Shown here one piece after another: positions 39,191 to 54,600 of a stretch of DNA of 64,000 nucleotides. How positions within the stretch are numbered: position 1 is the first letter of the stretch; every line of letters starts with the position of its first letter. The notes beneath the pieces are model-generated. The model was not told the origin of the DNA. It saw only the letters and a list, made by a program, of their open reading frames with translations, and did no database searches. Position numbers and translations under genes: made by a program. Source of the DNA: Enoplolaimus lenunculus. Taxonomy: Eukaryota > Nematoda > Enoplea > Enoplida > Thoracostomopsidae. The stretch covers positions 1 to 64,000 of the forward strand of contig JASANG010003349.1 in the NCBI GenBank assembly GCA_030248215.1, written 5' to 3'.

Positions 39191-39666
39191 TCAGATATCA
39201 GTAATCACCATACTTTGTGAAGACAGGACTCCTCTATTACCACCTGCACCCCCGCTTCCCACACCTTTCAGTCCTACAGGCAATCCGGACAAAGCATTCC
39301 CAGCGCGGCGAGGAATATGAGAAACCGAATGTTGTTGTTGTTGTTCTTGGTGTAATACAGGCTTCACTTCGGCAGTTGACATCAAGCTTCTGCCTCTACC
39401 GCCAGCGGGCACTAAAGACCCACCGCTTAAACTGGGTGCCATACTACTAACCCCGCTGCTTGCACTGCTACTATGTCGAACGGCAACGTTTCCAGGTCCA
39501 GCTATACAAGTCACAGCCGCAACAGATGTAAGCTTCGACATATTACAAGTTTGGTTCGTCGTTGCTAAATTTGTAGCGCTTGGCACATTTTCGTGTTCCA
39601 CAGCTGATGCGGTGGTTATGTTACTGCTATTAGCATTGACGTGTTCAATGTTTTGATGCCACGATT
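39191..39666 (-). CDS. EPB41L5: FERM gene exon 18: terminal exon with PDZ ligand
   Basis: The in-phase acceptor is the second AG of TTTTAGTCCAG (phase 1). It encodes a Ser/Thr/Ala/Gly-rich disordered tail with a QQQQ run, ending SMVITDI before TGA. T-D-I matches the class I PDZ-binding pattern S/T-x-hydrophobic. Confidence 0.75.
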
Positions 39667-42600
39667 CTGGACTAAAATAAAGAACATGGAAAACAAACTT
39701 TGTACAACAATTCCTTGAACTGAATTTAAAATTATGAAGCCATGATAAAGTAATCGAGGGAGAGTCATCTTTTCGCACAGATTAATTCTAACGTGGCTAA
39801 AAGTTACTGTACTAGCTAATTTTTCATCGGAATTTTAGTCAAATTGGCTAACAATTTAGAATATAAAAAAATAAAGTCTAACATACAAAGGTACTTGAAT
39901 TAATTCATTAATTTTGACAAACAAACTGTTTAAATATAGGCTGACACTCTCTAATTTCTAGTTTAAACTATTGTTTTTGTTTTTGGTTAAATTTTGTTCA
40001 ATGCTTCTACTATCGAATATATATTTTTTACTTCCCTTACAGCCCTGATCTCCCAGATTGATTTGCTACTACTCCTGTCGTTTCGAAATAAATTACTTCA
40101 ATACTCCTATTATCAAATCAACTTGTTTTACATTTAACTATCTTGTCCTTCCATTGAAAGAGTTACCAATATTGCCCCTGTTACGACAACAAATCATTTT
40201 CTACAATACTCCGGTCAGTGCAGCAACTGCGGTGGCGAATCGATGACGCTGCATTTCTTACCGTCATCTTCACCGCCTTCTGGCCAATACGTACTTTTCT
40301 CGACTGCATTCAAAAATTTCATTCTATCAAACTTTTCTTGCCATTGCTAGAAAGGTTTTGTCCCCTTTAAAACAAATCTTGGTTGCAGGGCTGCGTAATC
40401 AACTTATGCTCAGATGCTTCATATTAATGTAATGCACGACGCATATACATGCATACATAATACCTAGACTGTGAGACTTTGCCATTCGACACCGATGACG
40501 TCATTGTTGGAATTCGGCTGTTCGAAGTTGAAAATGTTGGAATACGAGTTGAGCCAGGCAGTTGATGGTGGTGGTGTTGTTTGTTGTCTGCAGGCGCTGC
40601 ATCAAAAAATTCGTCCTAGAAGCAAAATGGATAAGTTTACAATACCACACAAACTTCAATCGGAACTTAAATTTGACGGGCCTTGAAAATAGCTTAAGCG
40701 AACTGTAAAACGGCCTTAAGCTTCGCAAAACATACAATTGCTGGCTATTATTATTATTTCACCAACGGTTCAGACTTAAATCTCCAGTTCTCCCAGACCG
40801 AATATCCCTCACACTAACCTCAAAAGAACCATTCGATTGTGTGAGTGCATGCGGCTGTTGCCAAACATGTCTTTCTTGTTGCAACCGAGAATTTCGATCC
40901 ACATCCCTACCACTCACAGCCCCTGAACCACTTGAGCAATTAGCGAGTCTGGGCGTCGTAGCCGTGGGAATTCTCGATTTAGATAGGCTATGCGACATAG
41001 ATCCATCTACTATCCCAACCGCATCATCATGTCGTCGTACACCAACAACATGCGATTTTTGATCGCTTAAACCGTCACATCCAGTTTCCGACTGATCCCT
41101 ACTCGCAGCCTGTGCCATTTTACCTGCCCATCCATTTTGCACACCATGGCTCTCGAATTCGTCACGTGGCCCACCATCGTGAGAATAATTAAAGTTACAA
41201 CCACTCGCTTTAGATCCAAAGCTACTATCAGGGTAACTACTATCATCAGCCGCACTTGAAATTCCGTTTACTACCCGGCCATTATTGCTTCTCCCAATGC
41301 CAGCATTTTTAACAGTCTTCGACGTCACTGCCTTTGCGACACACGCGCCCGAACTACCTGCAGCTACACTTCCAACCACGGGCGGCTGTTTCTTTTGATA
41401 CAACCTTTGTTTCGCCGTCGCTTTCTGACCCCCAACTGTTCCAATTCCGAAATTCTCGAGCGTATCAATTTGCGTGCGCAAACCACTGACCATGTCATTC
41501 TTACCAGCAGCACTTTCCACCTCGCCTTCATCAAACCAATCATCGCCTACTGAATAGCTAGATTCAAACTGCCCAGCCACTGATACCGTTATCATAGCAT
41601 CCTGGTTACAGGTATCACTTTGATATTTTGAGCCATTTCGGCTAGAGCTGCTTGAATGAACCGGTGAAAATTTTAAATGATCAACAATATCGACAGTAGA
41701 AGAACCGCCTCGGATAACGTCATTTTTAAACGTGGATAATGTAGGACCATATCCAGTTTCGCCACCAGCTTCGTTCTGCATTTTAATCCCAGATTTATTT
41801 CCCAGACGCTCACGTGCCGTCGTTACAGCGTTAAATGGGTTTGTAAGTTCCGAATTGCGCATAGTTGAGTTGCTAATTGCCGTAGGACGCAGCGGAGATG
41901 ATGGGCTGTGAAACGAGATCAAAGGCGTTGTGTCGAGTTCAGTGGACAAACGCTGCAAAATATACACTTCTACAAAATGGTTGCAATATGTCTAGAACCC
42001 ACCCTTGTGAGCATGGATTAGATATCAAACATAAGCTGCTCTGTCGTTTGTTTACATTAAACTATACTCACATAACTCACAAAAACAAGCTGAAAAGATG
42101 TCAAAACTACATACTATATGTATATTATGCAATTTTACGTATAAATGTATATATGGGGCAGGCAAGGTTCAACCAGATAGACCTATTAAGTCCAAAATCA
42201 AATAGTTAGATAAACTCAAATTCTTCAATATAATTTCAGCGCTAAGCACAGCGGACGATGGTTGGATTGCTACCTTGCTTTTCATGGATCACTAAATAAA
42301 ACTGACCGTGTCTGATGATCTTGAATCAGGTCCGTCTTCATGAGTTGATCTGTACTGGAAATTGCTTTCAGCGTTTTTCTTTTGCGTCGCAAAAGTCCCT
42401 AAAAACCGGTTGTTGAAATGAAAGTTGTATATAAAATTTAAAAATAATGCTAACAAGCCAAAACAACACTGTTCCAGCAGCCGAAATAAACGTTTTTCAG
42501 ATGAATTAGAAGTTTCTAATACTGGTATTAGTTAATTTTTGAGCTATAATGCAATAGATCAAACTAATCATAAAACGGAACTAAAATTTCGCTATACACC

Positions 42601-45600
42601 TTTCATATCAAACAGCAAATCCATTGCTACCTTTGTTGTAGTTACTGGGCGCACAGGCAGATGTCAGGCTTGCACTGGACGCATCAAATGGCTTCAGTGG
42701 AAACTGAAGTGAATTAGCTTCTGATTTACGTTGAGTAGAAGACAGACCTGCAATATTGTTTCAATTGCAAAATAATTATACTTCACTTGTAATTATATCT
42801 GAATTGCTTTTTTAAAATTGTGCTTTTTAAACTAATTTTTCTGTTACGAGGGCATGTCACCCGCTTATTACGTATTAACTACAGTTATGAGCAACTTTCC
42901 ATTTTCCCAATTTCTAATGATACAACCTATGACAACGGGCGACCCCATCCAGAGGTTCATACCATTTGAACGCATATCGTGACTAGATAAGTTCTCAGCT
43001 TTCGCCACTGTATTAAGAGAATCGTTTGAATGGATCAAATTTTCAAGACGTTGTTCAGCTTGGCTGATCTAAAAATACACAGCGCTAAATATCGGTGCTC
43101 GTTAAAACGAATTCATTAACGATTAATTGACTGACCGACAAACACACATTTAAATCTGAAGCGTAGCAAAACATTTAACTCGGCCTTAAAGATTTGAAAT
43201 GTTTAAAAATACTTTAAAATTAGCAACTGGTGCAGTCTGGACTGTGTTTGACAGAGACTGCAGTACGACACCCGAGGATTATGTTAATTATAGAAGCCAG
43301 CACGTTTGGAGGCTGTAATAACTGGGGTACTAGAAGTATGGGAGAATGGGACATCGAAACGTGGCAACTGTGAAACAAGAATAGTGGTGAAACAGGGAGA
43401 TATAGACTACGAACCTCTCAGTAGGCAGACCATTAATAGTTAACATGGGCCAAACCTAAAACCACTTGGTTGGTTACAAAGCACGACACATGCCATACGA
43501 AACTGACCTCTCCGTACAAAAGCACCAAAGCTAAACATACCTTAACACCACCTTCTCTATCCGGCGTCACCGTCTCGCACGATACCGAGTCATCAAACGT
43601 TGTTTGCTTTCGGGACCCACGAGGCGCAGCCATCGCCGCTGCATACGCTCCGCCACTTCTCTCACCAACCATAATCACCGTGGGGCCAGGGACGCCGTCC
43701 GTAGTCCTTCCAAAACCACTACCAGCCCCCTGCCGGATGTCGTTCCTACCCAGCAATGTATGCCTTTCCGGCGAGTCGCCGGCACCAGTTGTTGTTGCAG
43801 CGCTCACAAAACTCCCATCCAAACTGCTCTCAGGAATCTGCTTCTTTGAAAGGCTGGTGTCACGCCAATTATTGTTGCTCGGAGACCCTGTGACCCGATC
43901 ATGGCCATATCCCATCAAACTATGGCCTCCTCTTCCATGGAACCCCCCTACCCTACCATTTGTTTCTTCCATATCACTGATTTCCGTTGTACCCGAGGGA
44001 GGTGCTATCATGGGTGGCGAATCCAACGAAATGCTATGTGCAGTTGCTGTAGAAGGTGATGCTAAATAGAGTTTGGTCGCTTCACGCTCGGCGGTCGAAC
44101 TACAAAACGCTTGCTCAGTGCTGAGGCATTGAGAACCGTTTAAATTGACGTTGACGTAAGTATGTGTTGATGTTGTGTTGCTCTTACTGTTATTGTTGAA
44201 ATTATTGTTTCCATGGCGATTTGTGGTATCTGGGTCTGTCGCTTGGTCACAGACATTCTTCACGCTATAAAATATCAATTTGAATCATATTAAATCGATG
44301 ACGACGTAATATTATGAAAAAGAACATGTCAAAATAACGTATATCACTGGCTGAGTTTCTGAAATCTTACTTAAGTATTTAGTTAAGTTATACTTATGTA
44401 ATTACATAAGACACCGACTTATATAAGTTAATACTTAACGTTTTGAGAAAAAGAAATTAGCGCGAAATGTGAGTCGAGTCATTGTCATAACAAACAAAAC
44501 ATAGTTTTGTTTTATATTAAACAGGCATCATGAGTCCACAATTTTAATTGGATCAAGTTAACACGCCTGATCTGTTAATCTGTACCCCGAAGCAAAAAAT
44601 TAATTTGACAATCGCATGTCTATTTCACAACAGTGAAAAGTTCCACAGCCCTCATTATCAAGAAACAATCAAGCAAACCCAAACCAAGGACACCACTCTC
44701 TTCCCACCCGAACATCGACTCACCTTTGCTTCCTGCCACTCGTTTCCGCGGTTCCACTCGAACCATTCCGGTCGCCAATCGCGGCAGGCTGGCTTGCTGT
44801 AGACGGCTTGCTACTAGACGTCTCACCGCTAAACGCAACGCTTCCAGAGACGCCAGATGCGCTTCCTGTCACATTCGCGCTTGCCGACGTTGTCGCAGAC
44901 TCGGTTCGCTTCGTTGCGCGATACTTTTCACGCAGAACGTGCGACTGGCGCCGTTCAAATCGTTGCGAGGGACGGCGTTCAAACGCTGCCCCTCGTCGCG
45001 ATTTGCTACTGATCGGCCGTGTTGATACGCGTTGAAATTCAGTTCGACCACTGAAAAATACGCGTACAACAAATGGCACATAGTGACTTCACTGAGTTAC
45101 ATTACTTTCTAATGTGTATAACACTTACCTGCCACTATCGATGATAACGCTTCTCACATTTGCACCAAAGAATGGTAAACTTCTGAATTTTCTATATTTC
45201 TTAAACGCAGGTTACGAGATTTTGCGATGGGTACTAGGAACTTAATCCAGAGTGCTACAGCTTTCACGTGTTAGAAATTCGGCAATATCACATAACTAAC
45301 AACTTGATATAAAAAGCGAGCGATGCCCAATATCTATCTATATAAAGCTAGAATGCCGAACAAACGTAATTGACAATTTAAACATAACTTACTGATAACT
45401 AAATCTTGAGCGCATTCGGAAAAAATTTTGCGTCTGCCCGCGAGGATGAGGTGCGGCTTGGAGCCGAAAGAACGTATGATGCTCAACGGCACACTTCCAC
45501 AAGTGTTTCGCTGCTTTGTGTGACACCAAATGGAAAATGAATGTGTGCTCGCGTTGGCATCCCTGGAAACGTAAATACTAAACTGAGCAGATGGTTGCCA

Positions 45601-48600
45601 AAACGCAACACTAGCTTCTAAAGTCCAATTTAATCGTACATTTAGTTGTAGATTTGCTGCTAAAAATACGCAGCGCTGAGGCGTCAAACCAAAACTGTCT
45701 ATCGCCACGATTCTTCATACATTCTCCGCAAATCTCTAACAATGCCATACTCAGCATTGGCAGACGGCCGCAAAAAACACAATAACTTAAAATTTACAAT
45801 AATTAGGCATTTTTGCTACGGCTCTTGCAGCTAACGATTGAACATCGAGCTCACGACGAGATATCCCACGACGCTATACCGATTTCAAGTCTGACGTCGA
45901 TTAAACCACGGCCTAGTTATATTTGTAAAACTCAAAACAGTTGTCGCACGATGCACAAAAAACAAACTAAACTTACACTTTCGTCGTCCTCGCAAACAAC
46001 GAGTGTCATTTTCTTTTTCTTAAAATCAAGTCGCGTTATTTTAGGCCTAAAACGCAAAATACAAAACAACACAAATGCCGGTTGAACTTTTGAAAATGTA
46101 GCCAAACCTCTTTAAACATTGCAATTAATTGTCGATAATAACCAGTTTTCTATAATTTCAGGGACCTTAACTGTAGTTCATACATTTGAAGTACTTGTAC
46201 ATCGCCTGTTAATTCCTACGCTAAAGGTTAGTCATACTGAACCAGATTATCGTTAATTTTCAAATATATTGCTAACCCAATATTCTTCGCTACAAACTCG
46301 GGTGCAACAATTCACTGAACCATCTTTAAACTTAATGACGTGTCCCATAAAAGGCAATATAATACCATGAAACCCTTAAGGCACATACCAGAAAAACAAT
46401 CCAATTTTCGTTCGGCCTTCAAACACAAGAACTCCAGTAGGCGTTAACCCTAAGCTATATTCGTTTCCGTCTTTACCCTGAAACAAAAGCTTTACCCGCT
46501 TACAACTGCTCAATGCCCTTATACAATGAATAAATCATTTAAATGCAACTATTAGCGCTAATTATATACCTGGATTCGTCCAAAAGAGTATATCCGAAAT
46601 TAAATTCTTAAATTAGTGTTGCACCAAAACTATTAATTCTCACAGATACTCTTCTAAACCTATACTTACAAGTACAGTATCCTCAACGACCCTGTACAAT
46701 TTGCACCATTTTGGTAACCGAATTGGCATTTAAATTTAAAAATAAAAATCTTGAAATTTCACAAAAACCAAAAGCGACCGTCACTAACAGACCCTCTCTG
46801 AATAAATCTCGTACTCACCAGCACCGTATGCATGTCGACGCCGTATAAATCCAACCATTTAGCTTTATTCAAAAAGTTAGTTTCTGCTTGAGCCGGCGTC
46901 TGACCGCGGCAATGAGCGAATCGCGTTGCGACTTCAATTTCAAATTCTTCACTTTGTTCAGGAATAAAACGAAACTGTGATATGAACGCTGGTGTGTGCT
47001 CTTCCGGGTCGTAGTCGCCAAGTTCAGCTTTAACAATTTAATATTGAAAATTACACTGCCAAATTCACTAATCAATCAGGGTATCGCAATTGAGCCAAAA
47101 CCAGGTGGAGACATACATAGGGCCACAATGTATAATTATGGTGGAAGAACCGTTACGAACGATATGCCAAATGCAATTTCAGTAATGAAGCCGACTAAAT
47201 AACTTATCCTTAGAACGTTTAATATAAGTGGCGACTCACAGTGCCGCTACTTTACGGTAACGACCGTTAGCTGCGACCTACACTTATTCAGACTCATGGT
47301 ATTTGGATGACATCTAGTTGCATCCTACATGTTGTGTCATCGGTTCAGAGAAGTAGCTAGGAGGAATTTTCGACCTTCCCATCTCCGAATTTTTTTAAAA
47401 TTTTAAAATGTAACGATTTTTCCCCATGAAAGTTTCTCTAACACAAAACTTGCTTCTATGAGTGTTCGAAAATGCTAAAGTATATAATAGTACGTCGCCC
47501 CTCCCCAAACTTTTTTCAGGCTATGATAATAAAAATTAATAATGGTGCTTACATTGTAAGGCAAGCGCAGCAAGTTCAACGGCAGTATTGCGGTCGCAAG
47601 TAACTCGACCTGTGAGCAAATCGTGCTTGAGTTGAAGGAAGAACTGATACCTGAAAAAACGGAACAAAGCCCTTTTTAAACGTGCCAACTTTTACAGCAA
47701 AAACTTGAACCGGCAAGTTTTGTTTGAAAAGTACCCACAACAACAAAAGATAATTTAAAATATTCCTAATCTACTTATAATGTACAAAACTTAACCTAAC
47801 GCAACTGTCACCTTCAACTTACAGCTTAAAAATCGAACATACCTCAAAAAATTATTACATGCTCGCTAACCTGGTTAATTCTTCGTGAAGATTATTCGGT
47901 TCAGACGAGTAGAATTTGACACGAAATCGGAATGTATATGGTGGACCAACTGAAGCAAAAAAGCCAAAAGCAATACAGCTAATACACAGCTGAATTCTTT
48001 TTTAATCTTTAATCTAATTAAATAAAAACAAAAAATTAAAAATAACACACTTTCGATTTCCTTTTATCCAAAAAACACATTCACATTGGAAAATAACAAA
48101 ATTAAAACGTTTTATACTTACTTGGCACTTGTTTCTTTATCAGCTTTGACGGATCGAGCCAGTGCTGAAAATAAACATAAATAAGTAACATGTAATGACC
48201 GAGTTTATTAAACCCTACTTAAGTACGAGTTAGCTATTTAAGTATGTGCTAAACAATTACTTAACAAATTAATCGTTTCTAAAATCGTACTTAAGTAACT
48301 ACTTAAGCCACTGACCCAATTTGACGCGTTGCAGCCTAACAGTTCAGTCATATTAACTTTGGTCTTGTTGAGACTGTGTGGACTAGTTACAAGCATAAAA
48401 TTATGACATGATAGTCATGACAGTGGTTCGAAGCTGACGCCTATTTGTTTTTGCTTGAAGTTAGGTACATATATATTTACTTAAGTCAGCGACTAAAATA
48501 CTACTTAAGCACAGTAAATATTAAATATTTCGAAAACCCAGCCAATATATTGTAAAATAGGCACGTATCTCCATTTTCACATGCGAGATTAAACATTTTT

Positions 48601-51600
48601 CTAATTAACATCCTCCTAATACAAGCATGTTTATACAGATATTATTTAATTACACATCAAGCCAAAAACAAACCGCCGAATATTAATAAAAATTTTTTAT
48701 TTCAGCCCAAGGACCAAAACATACGTATATGACTGAGATCTATTTTTCAAGAGCTGTGTTAAGTATATACGTAACACTAAGGTCAGGTCATAACTAAATA
48801 ATAACAACCAAGTACGAACATATTCTCTTCTCTAGTATGACAACCCACTATAGTTCGTATCGAAAGGTCACAATTTAGCGGTCAAAAAAACAAAGGTACG
48901 AGTAAACCAAAGCCTAAGTACGTATTAATTCATACAAATGACATACATGGTCCAGTATTATTTGATATACCCTGAGATAATTTCGTGAAACATACTGTAT
49001 TGTAAGACTTTGGAACACATCAGCGGAAAATTAGAAACACACTGAACGATACGTACGTGCTAGGATTTCCCAAGACTGCTGGGTGAAAATTAGTCAGTCC
49101 CTCCCTACCCTAAGGCATGTGAAACCCGTGGAAAGAGGACATTTTTCAATAGTGAAACTGGTGCGTTTGACAAGATTGTTGTACCGTCCCACGGCATTGA
49201 TAAGAAAATCACATTAGACAGGAATATTTGCGTACCAGACAAAGGATAGTGTCATGGAAATGTTTTTTCCAACCACCGCCTTAGATCTAACGATCTACCT
49301 GTAGCATCCATATTCGGCACTTAAACATAAGCCAAACTACTCAAAACAAAACTGTGTGCTAATGGAAAATCATCAATGTATTGTATATATATTTCATAAT
49401 ATGCATCAGCACATTGCGTTATGTTCTTTAGATACATCCATACTATAGATATATTTTTACGTATATATTTACTATAATTTATAGTCCTTCACCCCAGAAA
49501 TTATCGAAAAACTATACAATACACACCGTCTCGCTTCCCCTGAAATCAGTCGTACTACCACTGCAACACAATAGCAAGCGATGGTGAAATACAAACTAAG
49601 AGGAAGTTATTAGCCGTTATTTGTGGGAACAATGAAAATGAAACAGACACAATCGTACTCAATTTATATACATAAACGAGGTTTATTTCACATTTTCAGC
49701 AAAAATTAAGTTTATACAATACATGTGGCACATACTTTAGTTGTACAATTTGATTGTTTAGATCGCATTTCGAATCAAGAAACATTCATAACATGCAAAT
49801 ACCAAACCACAACAAAAGAGCACAAACATGTATGTACATTTATTATATACGTACGTACATAAATGTAATCTAAAAATGTCCAACTTAAACAGCAGGCAGC
49901 AATCGAAATTACGGTCACGGTAGAACATCCAGTATTTTTTTATTATTCAGCTCCATTATTTCCACTGGATTTACCGGTATATATACGTCCTAGAGATCAA
50001 TAAATTACTGTCGATCTATGTTACTAAAAATGAAACGCCTAACATACATAAGTATTTTGGGCACTGTTCCAGCACAAGTAAACATTGTTTTTAACAAATA
50101 CAGATTGTTCTACAAAAGAACTGCGTGCTAGGTGTTAATTTTCTAATAGTCTGTCTAATTCTGAAAGCTTAAAGCGTGTATCATAGTCAACGAATGTCTT
50201 CTTTAATATAGTATACATTTTCTGAAAACGCGTGAAAGCCCAACACTTCAGGAAAGCTGTATATACATGGATGCAACTACAACGGATGCGGATGCTGGTA
50301 TAACATTATTCGGTACCTATACATATGTATACAGTTTTTTTAAAACACACGAGATGAACATAAAACGGAAAACTGCTCCACCTTTATTGAATTTTTCACT
50401 ATTATTTATTCATGTCGTTTAGGATTATAAATTATATATATGTATATATGTATATATCTATATATATTCCTATTGACTTAAGAAATCAGGCTTTATTTAC
50501 CAAAATGATTGCATATTTAAACTTGCCACGACCATCTCAAATTGCTCGATTCTACACCAGATCTGATGTGGGACTTTTGGACATGATAAGCGCAAAGACC
50601 ATGTGAGGTCAGGTAACGACCACGTATGTGGTACCTGTTTAATTGCCATACACAAAAAACTCAACATCCGTACCCGGTTCCGGTATTCACTACGTATGCA
50701 GTGCGTATAAATCTACCGAATATGGATACAAAACCACTTTTATATGCGGACATACTTAACATTTTGCTGCGACTGCATGCTGGCAATTCAATAAGCTTAA
50801 TTTTTATGAAAAATCTAAGTTAACAATGTTAATTCAGTAAACCTATTATATAGTTTTGCGCGACGTAAATGCTTCAATGACAAATGTCAAATTTACATGC
50901 AATATCTAATATAATATCTGATTAACATACGATTTTGGTAAAAAATCCACTATTCATATACTTGCGTATACACAACCGGTTTCTACTTACACAACCGCTA
51001 TCTACTACACCCTTTACTAAGACGCATGCCCATTCATGACTCTTACACTCTTCTACGCTGCTGCGAAGCTCATTTTCGCTACCTTTTAAAGATGCCATCT
51101 TAAAACTTCACTTATTAAACTTTGTGCCTGTGTTTACAGTATTAATTTCTTATAAAATTTCTAATTTTCTACTGATATTTTTGTGAACGAACTACACAAA
51201 ACTCCTCATAAACTTACCTTGGATTCCCAGTTGCGAAAAACAAACTTAACTTCTATTACAATATTGAAGGCCTGCATTTCAATTTTCAAAGTCAAACATT
51301 GTTTTTCTTCAACACAAATAATGCCGCATTTAAATAAACAATTTTCACTAGAACAGCGGATGTTGATTGTAAACAACATACGGCATATGCAAATATAAAT
51401 AAGTAGTCAATACATTTGACTTAAAAGATCGTTCTTTATACATAGTGTACGTACGGGCACAACAGGGGAACGTATGGGAGCAGCCGGGGTAACTCAGGCA
51501 CTCAGGGTTCAGCTGCTTTTGTGATTTTTGTCCGAGTGATTCATGAACTTTTTCAGCTGGTCTTGGTTGGTAGCACAAACCTTCTGTTGGACATTTATAC

Positions 51601-54600
51601 AAAACGTATTAACCCCACATTTCCAACATACTGGGTACCCCCTTGCGAACAAGCAAAACAGTAGCATCATTTGAAGCATTTACGGGACTTATTACGAAAC
51701 ATCTACGCATGTACATACGAGGGTGCAACCGGATTTACATTTTACCGGAACCGGAATTTAAAAAACTTATCGGAACCGGAAGGTGAAAAATGTATTTCAC
51801 CGAAAAACTCATTTATATTTTATTTTTTGCTTTATTATTTGTGAAATACGCAACCTTAGTTGAACCTAGGTATTTACTTAATTTGCTTTATTTTGAATTT
51901 TCATCATCGACGGAAGCGAAATCTACCTTCGACGGCATATTTTCGGTGATTGCCAAGACTAATATATACATTATACTCATGAAATCTTTTAATTTAAACT
52001 TAAAAACACAGCCAAAAACTAATACCGGAAAAAATGCCGGAACCGGAATTCCGGTTGCACCCTGGTACCAGGGATCGACCGGATATTAATTTTACCGGAT
52101 ACCGGAACCGGACAGTGAATTTTGTAACGGAACCGGGCGTTAACAGGATTTAGGATCTAAATTTGTACACTGTTGGAAATATTTGAGTCGCGCAAAATGT
52201 ATTTATGGATTTAAGATTAATTTTTGGTTTTTGATTTTTCATTCCATGTCAATGTCCATTCATAAATTGCTCATAGTCGTATCGCTTCAAAATATCCAGT
52301 ATTTTGACGTGCAGAAAACAGTTTTATATTTGTAACCACAACCACAAGTATCCGATAGGTTTATACCGGATACAGGAACTGGATACGGATGTCGTATTTT
52401 GCCGGATATTAAACCGGAAGCGGATATCCGGCCGATCCCTGCCTTTGTACGCTGCGTTTCGTCCAGTAACAGAAACCACATTACGTAACATACATTTCGG
52501 GTTTGACCGGAACCTACCTGAAGAACCTACCAAACCGGAACTGGAACTGGAACAGGAACTGGAACCGAAACTTTTACAAAAATTCCATTAATGCTTCCTT
52601 CAGCCCGGTATTGACATGAAATACATAAAAGACCGCAACCGGAATCTTTTAACTCGAATCAGGAGCTACCGGTCGGACCCTATAGTATACTTCAAAGAAA
52701 GAAGATAGAAAGTTCAGAATGACTGTATTTAGTATAAAATTAAGCAAAACAGTCTCAACGACCACCAGCTATATATGGTGTGCGCAACGGAATTTAAAAA
52801 CTTTATATTTCAATGGGAAACTTTCAACCTGCAAATAAAAATTTCCTCATATCCCGAATCTGGCAAAGGTGGCACTATAGGTACTTCTTGTTAGCGCCGT
52901 TCGCCACGGATGGCAATAAAAACACGTAGGTACAGTACGTACATATATACCAGTCGCAGTAGATCTACATGTATTGAGCGAAATTTAGACATGCTTACTT
53001 TTTAATCAGTCGAGTTAAACATTCCAAACTTATAAAGCACAAACGGACAACTCGACCCACTTACTTTCCAATTAACCTAATACGTATGCAACGTAGTTAT
53101 TAGCTAACTATTCATTGGTCAGGTTACAGGGTAATAATCTATATATTCAGATTTCTCACACAGTCCTAATCTAGGCCTAACTAATTAAGCTAATATGCAA
53201 CTTAGCTATTAGCCCACATTCAATTATCAGTTTTGGAAGTTAACAAGCGGTTCCTGAGAGTCTTTTCAGACAGATAAACGGACAGACTAACAGATGGACG
53301 GACGGACATCCATTTTTCGACCCCCGAGTACAAAACATAAAACGCTTCGCGAAACACCGAACATCGCTTGGAGTTTCACTTCGCTCGACTAAAGTGTATA
53401 GCGCCATCCTTAATGTGAAAGCATAATCCAGTCATTAATATGAAATATGCCAGGAATAACAACAATTATATACTTGGGTTTAAGAATAGGAATACGCTGA
53501 CATACGGACTGTTACGCTAATATAATAATACTGACCCCCTTTATCAGGTTTTCCAGCGTTATTGTAAGTAACCCAAAAAAGAATGTGAACGTACTCGGCC
53601 ACATGTAAACATTTGTTTCAATATTCTGAAGTTTCTAACAAGCATCTGGCAAGTTATAATACCAAAGCCGGATGTAGAGTAGATATTTTGGAGAAACCGA
53701 ATATTCGGTCGCACTACGAATAAACCTACTTGGACATGATAGTGGTCGAGAAATTGAAGACCAAAGTAATCGCGTTCTTCAAGATCGAGTGTTGCAAATA
53801 TTTGATCGTACAAATCCTTGCCAATTGCTTTTTTCTACAAACAGTGAACTACTAAATAATATAAAAGTAGCATATGCGTTGCCGTGGGTGTGCACATCTA
53901 CCTTAAACGGCTGTTGTATTATCGCCTTACGCACGTAGTCACTCAATCTCTGTACAGCCGGACTACATAATCAACAACGAAACTAATTTTTCAAAGTGTG
54001 TCCTACTGCGCCAAACAGCTATATACTGAACGTAGGTATCACATTCAAAATTCACATATTCAAAATTTTTTGGCGCTTTAGTGCAATTTAAAACCTTAAG
54101 TTGGCGTTTCGCGTGTGGGGGAATGTCGGGTCCTCCCACACTTGGCAAACAGCCTCATGTTCCGCCACCCCTCTCGTAAATCACACTTGTACTAACGTAT
54201 ACGGATAAAACCGGGCAGACGTCCTCCAAAAAGTCCCTATTATAGATTGGACATACCTGAATAGCTAACAATATAAGATCCGATCGCATTTAAATAGGGA
54301 TATGCCGATATTAAAATTTTTGCCGATGTTTGAAAATATGCCGCTCACAAACCAATGCCGATTCCAAATTTAGTACACCATGCTTAAAGAACGGATACTA
54401 CGTGCATCATTATGCGAAGACTTAAAAGTACGGTTCCCTTCAATTAATTTTTTCAAACACAAACGCAAAAGTAATAACAGTTCCCTAATATAACTATACA
54501 CGCCATGAACCGAAAATAATCGGCACTTTTCGTAAGTATCTGCATCGGCACTGCAAAAAAATTGTCGATACTTTTTACACGCAACGGTCAGCCGGAATGC

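Larger units (their letters stand above)
48544..53729 (-). other. FERM intron 2 (large)
   Basis: AT-rich, with two adjacent CCGG-rich TIR elements (51721-52063, 52071-52440) and no supported nested gene. ORFs at 50412, 51183 and 52304 look like chance. Confidence 0.45.

Noticed and set aside
40759-40818. Read-through of FERM exon 15 to a stop at 40759
   Set aside because: A phase-0 GAG|GTTAGT donor at 40818 joins in frame to exon 16 and onward to the PDZ-ligand exon. A short isoform cannot be excluded.
43470-44069. 199-codon plus-strand ORF
   Set aside because: Antisense shadow of FERM exon 11, which has in-phase splice sites and family context.
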